Source: Tannerellaceae bacterium (GTDB taxonomy: Bacteria; Bacteroidota; Bacteroidia; Bacteroidales; Tannerellaceae). Taken from it: a stretch of 7,650 nt of DNA. Under the pieces are notes generated by a model. The model worked only from the letters and a program-made list of their open reading frames with translations, had not been told where the DNA came from and did not search any database. This document shows positions 1-6,151 of this stretch, piece after piece. The stretch spans positions 1-7,650 of the forward strand of contig JAIRYL010000114.1 of assembly GCA_031267775.1 (NCBI GenBank), in the 5' to 3' direction. The number at the start of each line of letters is the position of its first letter. The stretch's first letter is position 1. A program made the position numbers and the translations under genes.

Positions 1-84
1 ATTACTTTTTACCGCTATTTTCTGTGCATGCGCAGAAATAAACATACACAGTCCAAATAGAAGACTCAACCACATCTTGCCCAT
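1..84 (-). CDS. N-terminus of exported protein, probable DUF3575 family (partial)
   Basis: Only the first 28 codons are inside the window, reading from ATG at 84-82 and leaving at base 1. The translation is MGKMWLSLLFGLCMFISAHA followed by QKIAVKSN. It is a clear Sec signal peptide: a Lys near the start, a hydrophobic core of about 14 residues, and an AHA|Q cleavage site after residue 20. The mature start QKIAVKSN resembles, from memory, the opening of Bacteroidota DUF3575 proteins, where QKIAVKTN is usually followed by LLYDA; these are thought to be small outer-membrane-associated barrel-like proteins of unknown role. A well-formed minus-strand promoter lies 30-60 bp upstream, which supports the start. 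The signal peptide is well supported; the family call rests on eight residues and is tentative. Confidence 0.6.
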   Translation of the reverse strand, partial: MGKMWLSLLFGLCMFISAHAQKIAVKSN

Positions 85-113
85 ACGTGTTACATTATCT
101 ACATATTTGAACG

Positions 114-146
114 CAAATATAAAGAAAAAGTTCTTTGTTTTACAAA
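114..146 (-). promoter_or_regulatory. Bacteroidota-type promoter for the minus-strand exported protein gene
   Basis: Read on the minus strand, TATATTTG at 121-114 matches the Bacteroidota -7 consensus TAnnTTTG. A TTTG at 146-143 sits 21 bp upstream, about where the -33 element belongs. Transcription would start near 105-108, leaving a leader of about 24 nt before the ATG at 84. The -33 region overlaps a small inverted repeat (TTTGT at 134-138, ACAAA at 142-146) that could be an operator or chance. This is the best-formed promoter in the window because both elements are present. Confidence 0.6.
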
Positions 147-204
147 ATGACAAGAAAAAATATGCAACAATGAAAGTATTCATGAAATGATGTGGAAAAA
201 ATAA

Positions 205-212
205 TATATTTG
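205..212 (+). promoter_or_regulatory. -7 promoter box for the C11 peptidase gene
   Basis: TATATTTG matches TAnnTTTG exactly and ends 18 bp before the ATG at 231. I see no TTTG at the expected -33 distance, so the promoter is supported by one element only. Its position matters for the start choice: an in-frame ATG at 192 lies upstream of this box and would not be on the transcript. Confidence 0.5.
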
Positions 213-230
213 CAGACAAATATAACAAGT

Positions 231-1370
231 ATGAAACTGAAACTGAAACTGAATTATAGCATACTGCCGGCGCTCTTTTTAATTGTTTTAAATAGCTGTT
301 CGAGTTATGATGATTTAGAAGATATACATACGCGAACAGTTTTTGTTTATATGGTAGCAAGTAATTTAGGAAACGAACTGTATGGAAATATTGAACACAT
401 GATTACCGTCGCTACGCCGGAAAATCTAAAGGGCGGCAAGCTGGTTGTTTTCTATTCTAAAAACAAAGAAGAAGCTGAATTATTTGAAATAAAAGAAGGT
501 GCAAACGGAGTTGTTACCCGTCATCATATCTGCGATTACAAGAATAAAAGCGCCCTTTCGCCGCAAGTAATGAGGGACGCCCTGAATGAAGTTGTCGCTC
601 TTTATCCTGCCGACAGTTATGGTATGATATTGTCCAGTCATGGCTCGGCATGGTTGCCGGCCGACTTCAGAAACATGCTACGCTCGTTTGGAGAAGAAGA
701 TAAAAAATTTATGGAAATAAATGAACTGGCGAGCGCATTACCAAACCATTTCTTTGACTTTTTACTTTTTGACGCTTGCAGCATGGGTTCTGTCGAATGC
801 GTTTATGAATTAAGGAATAAGGCCAACTATATTATTTCATCTCCATCTGAGATTTGGGCGCCCGGATTCCCTTATAAAAAAGTATTGCCTGTTCTGTTCC
901 AACGTTCTATCGGTATGAATCAGGTGGCTGATGAATTTCACGATTTTTATTCAAACTATAGCGAGCCTTTCGGCGATATATCCGTAGTGAAAACCGATTC
1001 ATTGGAGGAATTAGCAAGCGTAATCCGCGCGATTGTCGCCACGGCAGGAGGAGAAGAGGCAACATATAGCTTACCGTTTGCCGATCTTCAGGTACTAACC
1101 TATTTATCCGGTTCGCCAACCAAACTGTATGATTTGGGAGATGTGATCAAACGATTGGCTACGGACGAGCAATACGCCCGTTTTCAGGCGGCGCTGGATA
1201 AAGTTGTTACAGAAAAACGCTGTACGGAAAGAATCTATTGTCAGGGAGCGGGAGAAGACATTCCCGTCCAGACATACTCCGGTTTATCCGTTTATCCTCC
1301 ACAAAAAGAACTTACCGAATTAAATGCCCGGTACAGACAATTGGATTGGTATAAGGCCGTTTACAACTAA
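231..1370 (+). CDS. Clostripain-family (C11) cysteine peptidase, lipoprotein
   Basis: This 379-residue protein is a caspase-like cysteine peptidase of MEROPS family C11 (clostripain), which cleaves after Arg or Lys. I chose ATG at 231 over the in-frame ATG at 192 because it gives a clean lipoprotein signal: a KLKLKL n-region, a hydrophobic stretch and a lipobox LNSC with Cys23, so the mature protein should be membrane-anchored by lipid. The catalytic His is His137 in ILSSHGSAW and the catalytic Cys is Cys183 in FDACSMGSVE; Asp181, two residues before Cys183, matches the family's basic S1 pocket. The His-Cys spacing of 46 equals that of the structurally known Parabacteroides merdae enzyme PmC11 (His133, Cys179, from memory). 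Arg151 falls where PmC11 is self-cleaved (Lys147), suggesting self-activation. The C-terminal part (GLSVYPP, then WYKAVYN) is also typical. No partner gene is evident; the gene appears monocistronic, with its own promoter box and a candidate terminator. Substrates cannot be told from sequence. Confidence 0.9.
   Translation: MKLKLKLNYSILPALFLIVLNSCSSYDDLEDIHTRTVFVYMVASNLGNELYGNIEHMITVATPENLKGGKLVVFYSKNKEEAELFEIKEGANGVVTRHHICDYKNKSALSPQVMRDALNEVVALYPADSYGMILSSHGSAWLPADFRNMLRSFGEEDKKFMEINELASALPNHFFDFLLFDACSMGSVECVYELRNKANYIISSPSEIWAPGFPYKKVLPVLFQRSIGMNQVADEFHDFYSNYSEPFGDISVVKTDSLEELASVIRAIVATAGGEEATYSLPFADLQVLTYLSGSPTKLYDLGDVIKRLATDEQYARFQAALDKVVTEKRCTERIYCQGAGEDIPVQTYSGLSVYPPQKELTELNARYRQLDWYKAVYN
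234..251 (+). repeat. Three in-frame copies of AAACTG
   Basis: AAACTG is repeated three times directly after the ATG of the C11 peptidase gene and encodes KLKLKL, the basic n-region of the signal peptide. The unit is six bases, so gain or loss of a copy would add or remove one Lys-Leu pair and keep the frame. Confidence 0.8.
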
Positions 1371-1412
1371 GGAGTTGCATGGAAATAAATTATACGACTC
1401 CTCATTCTTTTT
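1371..1412 (+). terminator. Candidate intrinsic terminator after the C11 peptidase gene
   Basis: Starting at the base after the stop codon, GGAGTTG (1371-1377) can pair with CGACTCC (1395-1401), a 7-bp stem with one G-U pair. A T-rich run (CTTTTT at 1407-1412) follows after a short gap. The 17-nt loop is large and the T-run is not immediately adjacent, so this is a plausible but not strong terminator. It lies just before the promoter box of the next gene, which fits a transcription boundary here. Confidence 0.4.
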
Positions 1413-1414
1413 GT

Positions 1415-1422
1415 TATTTTTG
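1415..1422 (+). promoter_or_regulatory. -7 promoter box for the tcdA-lolD-HhH cluster
   Basis: TATTTTTG matches TAnnTTTG exactly and ends 18 bp before the tcdA ATG at 1441, the same distance as at the C11 peptidase gene. No -33 TTTG is visible at the right spacing. An upstream in-frame ATG at 1324 lies inside the preceding gene and before this box, so 1441 is the better start. Confidence 0.5.
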
Positions 1423-1440
1423 CAAGCAAAAATTACAGGC

Positions 1441-2154
1441 ATGAACTATCGATGGAATTCTCGTACGCAATTATTACTGGGGAATGAAAAGACGGAACAT
1501 CTTTTCCGGTCTCATGTACTTGTGGTTGGATTAGGGGGAGTCGGCGCCTATGCCGCCGAACAAATATGCCGGGCCGGCGTTGGAAACATAACGATTGTAG
1601 ACGCCGATGTTGTTACCGACAGTAATATAAACCGCCAATTACCCGCGCTACATTCTACTTTAGGACAACCCAAAGCGGATGTTATGGGCAAACGGTTGCT
1701 GGACGTCAACCCGGCCTTGAATTTAACCATAATCAGCGCCTTTTTACGAGACGAACAAACGGAAGATATCCTGTCTTCTGCTCGCTTTGACTTTATTATC
1801 GACGCCATAGATACCCTTAGCCCAAAAGTATTTTTGCTTTATCATGCCGTCCGGCGCCAAATACCGGTCGTTTCGTCTATGGGGGCCGGCGCTAAAATAG
1901 ATCCTTCGATGGTTAAGATGGCAGATATTTCAAAGACGACGCATTGCGGTTTGGCGAAAGCGGTACGGAAGCGGTTGAAAAATAAAGGGATAAGTAAAGG
2001 AATACCGGTCGTATTCTCTACGGAGACAGCCAATCCTGACGCAATAATTGAAACGGAAGGAGAAGTATGTAAACGATCAACAGCCGGAACGGTATCGTAT
2101 ATGCCTGCCATATTTGGCTGTTTTTTGGCGTCGTATGTTATACGTAATCTTTAA
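1441..2154 (+). CDS. tcdA: tRNA threonylcarbamoyladenosine dehydratase TcdA (CsdL)
   Basis: TcdA is an E1-like cytoplasmic enzyme that uses ATP to convert t6A37 in ANN-decoding tRNAs to the cyclic form ct6A. The 237-residue product carries the ThiF/MoeB-type Rossmann nucleotide-binding start VVGLGGVGAYAAE (glycines 30, 32, 33 and 35), then VDADVVTDSNINRQ (residues 53-66) with the ATP-contacting Asn64-Arg65 pair, Lys78 in QPKAD, and the IDAIDTLSPK segment (120-129) typical of TcdA. MGAGAKIDP (147-155) and VFSTE (191-195) are further TcdA landmarks that separate it from ThiF, MoeB and HesA. It is somewhat shorter at the C-terminus than the E. coli protein (about 268 residues, from memory). The start at 1441 aligns with the usual N-terminus, a few residues before the RTQLLLG segment. 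It is the first gene of a tight cluster, with lolD starting 5 bp after its stop. Confidence 0.93.
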   Translation: MNYRWNSRTQLLLGNEKTEHLFRSHVLVVGLGGVGAYAAEQICRAGVGNITIVDADVVTDSNINRQLPALHSTLGQPKADVMGKRLLDVNPALNLTIISAFLRDEQTEDILSSARFDFIIDAIDTLSPKVFLLYHAVRRQIPVVSSMGAGAKIDPSMVKMADISKTTHCGLAKAVRKRLKNKGISKGIPVVFSTETANPDAIIETEGEVCKRSTAGTVSYMPAIFGCFLASYVIRNL

Positions 2155-2159
2155 ATGGA

Positions 2160-2813
2160 ATGATAAAAACAAACGGAATTACGAAAAGCTTTGGTCCTTT
2201 ACAGGTTTTAAAAGGAATAAGCCTTGCCGTTAATAAAGGCGAAATAGTAGCTATTGCAGGGCCAAGCGGCGCCGGAAAAACTACCTTATTGCAAATTATC
2301 GGCGCGTTAGACGCCCCGGATAGCGGCGAACTGGAAATAAACGGAACAAAAGTTGGAAACTTGAAAGACAAGGAACTTGCCGCTTTCCGCAACCATAATA
2401 TCGGATTTGTTTTTCAATTTCATCAACTGCTCCCTGAATTTACCGCATTGGAAAATGTAATGATCCCGGCATTGATAGGAAAGGAAAAATTGCAAACAGC
2501 AGAAAAAAAAGCAAAAGATATACTGGATTTCCTGGGGTTGTCCGACAGGATAAATCACAAACCTTCGGAACTGTCGGGCGGCGAAAAGCAACGCGTGGCG
2601 GTAGCGCGCGCTTTGATTAACAACCCTGCCGTCATTTTAGCCGACGAACCTTCCGGAAGTTTGGATACAAAAAACAAAGAAGAACTTCACGCTTTATTTT
2701 TTGAACTTCGCGACAAAATGAAGCAAACGTTTATCATCGTCACGCACGATGAACAATTAGCCAAATACACCGACCGTATTATCCACCTTAAAGATGGAAT
2801 TGTGATAGAATAA
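2160..2813 (+). CDS. lolD: ABC transporter ATPase, LolD-type (lipoprotein release)
   Basis: This 217-residue ABC ATPase has every nucleotide-binding motif: Walker A GPSGAGKTT (34-42), Q-loop Gln86, signature LSGGEKQR (138-145), Walker B VILADEP (158-164) with Glu163, and H-loop His196 in VTHDE. The segment QFHQLLPEFTALENV (86-100) closely matches E. coli LolD (QFHHLLPDFTALENV, from memory), which sets it apart from the related FtsE and MacB ATPases. LolD powers the LolCE-type permease that extracts mature lipoproteins from the inner membrane for transfer to the outer membrane. No permease gene is adjacent, so the partner must be encoded elsewhere. There is no clear ribosome-binding site; the ATG lies 5 bp after the tcdA stop and translation may be coupled. 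A role in a different MacB-like exporter cannot be wholly excluded. Confidence 0.87.
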   Translation: MIKTNGITKSFGPLQVLKGISLAVNKGEIVAIAGPSGAGKTTLLQIIGALDAPDSGELEINGTKVGNLKDKELAAFRNHNIGFVFQFHQLLPEFTALENVMIPALIGKEKLQTAEKKAKDILDFLGLSDRINHKPSELSGGEKQRVAVARALINNPAVILADEPSGSLDTKNKEELHALFFELRDKMKQTFIIVTHDEQLAKYTDRIIHLKDGIVIE

Positions 2814-2815
2814 CC

Positions 2816-3532
2816 ATGAACTGGCGTGATTTATTATATTTCTCTACAGGAGAAAGGCAGGCATTGACTTTACTTCTTGTTCTGATTGCGGCCGCTTTAC
2901 TTATTTTGATTATCTGCGATAAGAAAGAAGCCGATTCTATCGTTGAAAATCAATATATTGTTAATCCTTTGAATGCTCCTGTTCAGGCGGCGGCCGATTC
3001 CGCTCCCCGCACGACAAGTAAGAAGGAAGCCGGCAAGCGTATTTCTACGCCGCCTTCCGTTACTAATAATACGAAGCAAACGAAAAAAGGCGCAAGCCCA
3101 TATGCAACGAGCGAAAAATATCCGGAGGGTACCCTGGTGGAACTAAACACGGCAGACACTGCTATATTAAAAAAAGTGCCGGGTATCGGGAGCGCCTTTG
3201 CCCGGCGGATTGTAAAATATCGCGACTTGCTGGGCGGATTTTATTCCGTTTCACAATTACGGGAAGTGTATGGCATAGACGACGAACGTTATCAGGCTCT
3301 CCAGCGCTGGTTTCATGCCGATACGATATTTATTGCAAAATTATCCGCGAATCATTTACCGTATGATCGATTGTTTAAACATCCTTATCTGGACGCCAAA
3401 CAAACAACGCTGATTTGCCGGTTACGCCAACAAAAAGGGAGGCTCTCCGGATGGGAAAATTTGCAATTATTAGACGAATTCTCCGCCACAGACGTAAACC
3501 GGTTGAAAGCTTACCTCTCGTTTGGCAACTAA
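2816..3532 (+). CDS. Membrane-anchored helix-hairpin-helix (ComEA-like) protein
   Basis: The 238-residue protein has a short N-terminal segment, one hydrophobic helix (about residues 16-34, LTLLLVLIAAALLILIIC), a low-complexity Ala/Ser/Thr/Lys linker (about 55-100), then helix-hairpin-helix modules. The first is canonical: VELNTADTAILKKVPGIGSA (108-127) followed by ARRIVKYRDLLGGF and a second hairpin around YGIDDERYQAL. A degenerate repeat follows at 174-236, with HPYLDAKQTTLICRLRQQKG in place of the PGIG turn. HhH modules of this type bind DNA without sequence specificity in ComEA, where the protein is tethered to the membrane for DNA uptake. Similar anchored HhH proteins are common in Bacteroidota, and I know of no firm function for them. 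The ATG is 2 bp after the lolD stop, so it is probably the last gene of the operon. Domain identity is secure; a competence role is only inference. Confidence 0.85.
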   Translation: MNWRDLLYFSTGERQALTLLLVLIAAALLILIICDKKEADSIVENQYIVNPLNAPVQAAADSAPRTTSKKEAGKRISTPPSVTNNTKQTKKGASPYATSEKYPEGTLVELNTADTAILKKVPGIGSAFARRIVKYRDLLGGFYSVSQLREVYGIDDERYQALQRWFHADTIFIAKLSANHLPYDRLFKHPYLDAKQTTLICRLRQQKGRLSGWENLQLLDEFSATDVNRLKAYLSFGN

Positions 3533-3537
3533 GGATG

Positions 3538-3552
3538 CGTCTGGGCAAGACG
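3538..3552. terminator. Small hairpin between two convergent genes
   Basis: CGTCT (3538-3542) and AGACG (3548-3552) form a perfect 5-bp stem with a 5-nt loop inside the 25-bp gap between the stops of the HhH gene and the outer-membrane barrel gene. On the plus strand it is followed by a weak TTATTT at 3558-3563; the minus strand has no T-run after it. It may act as a shared terminator, but it is short and could be chance. Confidence 0.3.
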
Positions 3553-3557
3553 AAGCC

Positions 3558-5879
3558 TTATTTCCCTGTACTCATAACTCCCGAATCATCATCCGTATTA
3601 TTCAGCTTTTTTTGTTCTGCGCTAAAGGTACGTCCAAAGGAGAAATTCCATGTCAAACGGACGTAAAGCATTTGCGAACTTTCTTTTATATAGTTACTTC
3701 TGTGGTACGAAGCATATTCCGACCAGTTCTCGGTTTCTTCCTTATAATTATCGACAAACGGATTGATCATACCAAGCGCGGCCGATACGTTTTTATACTT
3801 ATAGCCAATCATTGCATAATGCAGGTTTTCGCCTCCGTCCATTGTTTCGCCATAAAACCAATTCCAATTCGTCATCAAGCCGAATCCAAGTATAAAATTC
3901 TTGTAAGTTGCCGACAGATCGCCCTCCATAAACCAGTTTGTACAGGTATGATGATACGTGTTTCCATTACTGATATAATGATTGACCCCTCCTGTTACGG
4001 CTACTTGCAAAATATCTTTCACCGGCCCTATCCGTAGCGTCAAACGGCCGGCCATTCGCCGCCAGTCTTTCTGGTTATCCCATGTTTGAACGATTTTATT
4101 GTTTACAAGCCGTTTTTCATCCATAATTGCTTTTGGATGATATTCATAGATACTCCACAAATTACCATAAAAAAGTCCTTTTTGTATTTCATACGTCCAT
4201 TCGGTACGATAGCGCAAACAGGGTTTTAGATCCGGATTTCCGCGTTGAATCTGTAACGAATCAATGGATTGTTCCACATCGCTCAGGTTTGACAGGGAAG
4301 GAGAAGCATTGCCGACGTCTGCCTTTAAACGAATAAACGAGCGTCCCGGCAACGTATATTGCAAGACGAAGCGCGGATTAAACGTATAATATTGATACCC
4401 TTTTCCGTCTGCCGCCTGTTTCAGATACGAACGGGTCGCTCCAACGCCCAGCGTATAGTCAAGCTTTTCAATCTTTCCTTTACATTCGGAATACAGGAAG
4501 GTTTCGGCCTGATTCATTTCAGTTGTATAAGCTGTTCCGTTCTGATATCTGTTATCCGAGAATGCCTGCGTATGGCGAAGCCCTGCGCTAAGGAGGTTTG
4601 CGCCGAATTTCTTTTCGTAAATGCCTTCTCCTATGAATGAATATTTCTTTCCTGTAACTGCATTATTTATATCGGTTAAAACCATCTCCTGGCGGCTCTC
4701 CCGGTACAGTCGCGTATTGTCTGTATAATTATACGTGCCCACGGCATTTAACACGAGGGTCTGGTCGTTTTTCAGGTTATGTTGATAGTATAAATCAAGC
4801 GCCGGGCGGCGGGTTTGCTCCGACGCGCGGTCGATCATATAGACGCCGTCTGCCGGATTATCCCTGTTGTACAACGAGCCTTTATAATCCCAGTGCGGAT
4901 TATTTTTCTCATAATACCGTACCGTAGCGCTAAACATCTTCTGCTCGTCCTGATAGCTGTATGCGCTATTCAGCCATTGCCAATACATTTCGGCATGTCC
5001 CGGTTGGCCGGCTTCCTTACGCGCCAACGACGAGCCGTCGGCAAAGGCGAATTTTTCTTCGTTATCCCGCCACATGCTGTAAAAATTACGGTGGCTGACG
5101 CTATAGTTAACGCTAAATTCGGATTTTTTATGATTCACTTTTGCATTCATGCCGTTATTTCCCCAGGCAATAACGGGGCTGTCGTGAACGTTAAGGCCAA
5201 CGCTCCCCCCTGTTTCCGGACGGCGTACGATGTAATCGAGAACTACTTGGGCATTGCCATAGCGCAAACCCGGATTATCATGGAACTCTATCTGTATAAT
5301 ATCTGCCGGCTGTAAAGCCATAATATCCTGTATTTCTACCTTCACGCCGTTGATACGGTATTGCAATTCTCCGCCGCCAGGCAATGATACTTCGTTGAAA
5401 AGGGGGTTAACCCGCAGTTTGGGAAGCATGAGTTGCTGTAAGATATCTATTCCGTTTGTGGAGGCGCTTACTTGCCGTTGGGAAGGATAAATGATTTTTT
5501 TATCTATCCGGCTATTTATATTGGAGGCGCTTACCGTTACATTATCCAGTGATATGGCTTCATCTTCCAGTAAAATATCGGCCAATGTTATATCTTTATC
5601 TATATTCTTTAGCGGGAGATATTGCTTTTTATATCCTAAACCGGAAATGGCCAGCAGGTAATTGCCCGGCATAACGTTATTTATCGTAAAACGGCCTTCG
5701 GCGTCGGAGGTAACGCCTGTAAGAAATACGGAATCCGAGCGCTGCAAAACGATATGGGCAAATTCTGCCGGTTCCTGTTTTTTTGCATCTTTTACAATAC
5801 CTCCGATCCGCACATGCTGGGCAAAAACGCCTTGCAGTATACCGCCAAGCAGTATAAAAATAATCAAATACTGTTTCAT
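3558..5879 (-). CDS. Outer-membrane beta-barrel protein with carboxypeptidase-regulatory-like domain (TonB-receptor-like)
   Basis: The 773-residue product starts with a signal peptide (residues 1-20, cleavage GVFA|QH). I chose ATG at 5879 over the in-frame ATG at 5918 because it begins right at this signal. Next comes a carboxypeptidase-regulatory-like beta-sandwich (about 23-107: IGGIVKDAKKQEPAEFAHIVL, then GRFTINNVMPGNYLL). A TonB-box-like LDNVTVSAS (111-119) and a plug-like segment follow (about 120-222, with LPGGGELQYRINGVKV and LQPADIIQIEF). The rest is a long barrel rich in Tyr, Trp and Asn, with a last strand near YVRLTWNFSFG and a polar tail of about 23 residues (LNNTDDDSG...) that, as I recall, is common in the OMP_b-brl_3 group. 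That group covers TonB-dependent-receptor relatives in Bacteroidota. There is no SusD-like lipoprotein beside it, so it is not a SusCD pair and the ligand is unknown. No exact promoter box was found upstream; two 7-of-8 matches (near 5969-5976 and 5989-5996, minus strand) are weak. Confidence 0.88.
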   Translation of the reverse strand: MKQYLIIFILLGGILQGVFAQHVRIGGIVKDAKKQEPAEFAHIVLQRSDSVFLTGVTSDAEGRFTINNVMPGNYLLAISGLGYKKQYLPLKNIDKDITLADILLEDEAISLDNVTVSASNINSRIDKKIIYPSQRQVSASTNGIDILQQLMLPKLRVNPLFNEVSLPGGGELQYRINGVKVEIQDIMALQPADIIQIEFHDNPGLRYGNAQVVLDYIVRRPETGGSVGLNVHDSPVIAWGNNGMNAKVNHKKSEFSVNYSVSHRNFYSMWRDNEEKFAFADGSSLARKEAGQPGHAEMYWQWLNSAYSYQDEQKMFSATVRYYEKNNPHWDYKGSLYNRDNPADGVYMIDRASEQTRRPALDLYYQHNLKNDQTLVLNAVGTYNYTDNTRLYRESRQEMVLTDINNAVTGKKYSFIGEGIYEKKFGANLLSAGLRHTQAFSDNRYQNGTAYTTEMNQAETFLYSECKGKIEKLDYTLGVGATRSYLKQAADGKGYQYYTFNPRFVLQYTLPGRSFIRLKADVGNASPSLSNLSDVEQSIDSLQIQRGNPDLKPCLRYRTEWTYEIQKGLFYGNLWSIYEYHPKAIMDEKRLVNNKIVQTWDNQKDWRRMAGRLTLRIGPVKDILQVAVTGGVNHYISNGNTYHHTCTNWFMEGDLSATYKNFILGFGLMTNWNWFYGETMDGGENLHYAMIGYKYKNVSAALGMINPFVDNYKEETENWSEYASYHRSNYIKESSQMLYVRLTWNFSFGRTFSAEQKKLNNTDDDSGVMSTGK

Positions 5880-6029
5880 ACGTTCTGTTATATTGGGCAG
5901 AATAGCTTTTCCTGCCATTATTAGACGAACAATATACCTAACTGGTTACAGGGTGAAGCAAATTTGTTCGGTCAACCTTAAAAAGTATCAAATTAACAGA
6001 ATCTTTATATATTTCTCCGACATTATTAC

Positions 6030-6037
6030 TATTTTTG
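6030..6037 (+). promoter_or_regulatory. -7 promoter box upstream of the DUF6261-like gene
   Basis: TATTTTTG matches TAnnTTTG exactly. Transcription would start near 6043-6046, giving an unusually long leader of about 100 nt before the ATG at 6148. No clear -33 TTTG is present. The rest of the 268-bp divergent spacer (5880-6147) is AT-rich and shows no other gene except the 7-codon frame listed separately. Confidence 0.45.
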
Positions 6038-6127
6038 CGAAAAACCTGTTTCAATAACTTACTGCTTTATTTATATAAACGGTTAGCGCTGGAACAGTCT
6101 GAAATACTTTATTGCTCTAAATTGTCT

Positions 6128-6151
6128 ATGAAAAATCTTATATATATATGA
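6128..6151 (+). other. Seven-codon upstream reading frame (MKNLIYI) overlapping the next start
   Basis: An ATG at 6128 opens a frame of seven codons whose TGA (6149-6151) overlaps the ATG of the DUF6261-like gene as ATGA (6148-6151). This is the usual geometry of translational coupling. I see no strong ribosome-binding site before either ATG. In an AT-rich leader such a frame can arise by chance, so translation is unproven. Confidence 0.3.

Noticed and set aside
192..230. Upstream in-frame ATG that would extend the C11 peptidase by 13 residues
   Set aside because: It lies before the -7 promoter box at 205-212, and the extension would bury the lipoprotein signal peptide that starts at 231.
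1324..1440. Upstream in-frame ATG that would extend TcdA by 39 residues
   Set aside because: It begins inside the C11 gene and upstream of the tcdA promoter box, and the extra residues are not part of the TcdA family pattern.
2816..3532. Evidence for a natural competence operon
   Set aside because: Only an HhH protein is present; no ComEC, ComF or pilin gene is nearby, so the neighbourhood does not support it.
3522..4037. Plus-strand open frame of 171 codons opposite the barrel gene
   Set aside because: It overlaps the end of the HhH gene and lies antisense to a convincing barrel C-terminus; its translation looks like no family I know.
4815..5315. Plus-strand open frame of 166 codons opposite the barrel gene
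   Set aside because: It is fully antisense to the barrel coding region, with composition expected of a shadow frame and no promoter box.
3558..5879. SusC of a polysaccharide utilisation locus
   Set aside because: No SusD-like lipoprotein, glycosidase or sensor gene is adjacent, and the plug and barrel look like the OMP_b-brl_3 group rather than SusC.
5880..5918. Upstream in-frame ATG that would extend the outer-membrane barrel protein by 13 residues
   Set aside because: The signal peptide begins at the Met encoded at 5879; the extension has no signal-peptide character.
5662..6057. Plus-strand open frame of 131 codons running into the divergent spacer
   Set aside because: Most of it is antisense to the signal and regulatory-like domain of the barrel protein, and its end runs through the promoter box at 6030-6037.
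6139..6149. TATATATATAT run as a microsatellite or origin element
   Set aside because: It is very short and lies in an AT-rich leader; nothing else suggests an origin or a phase-variable switch.
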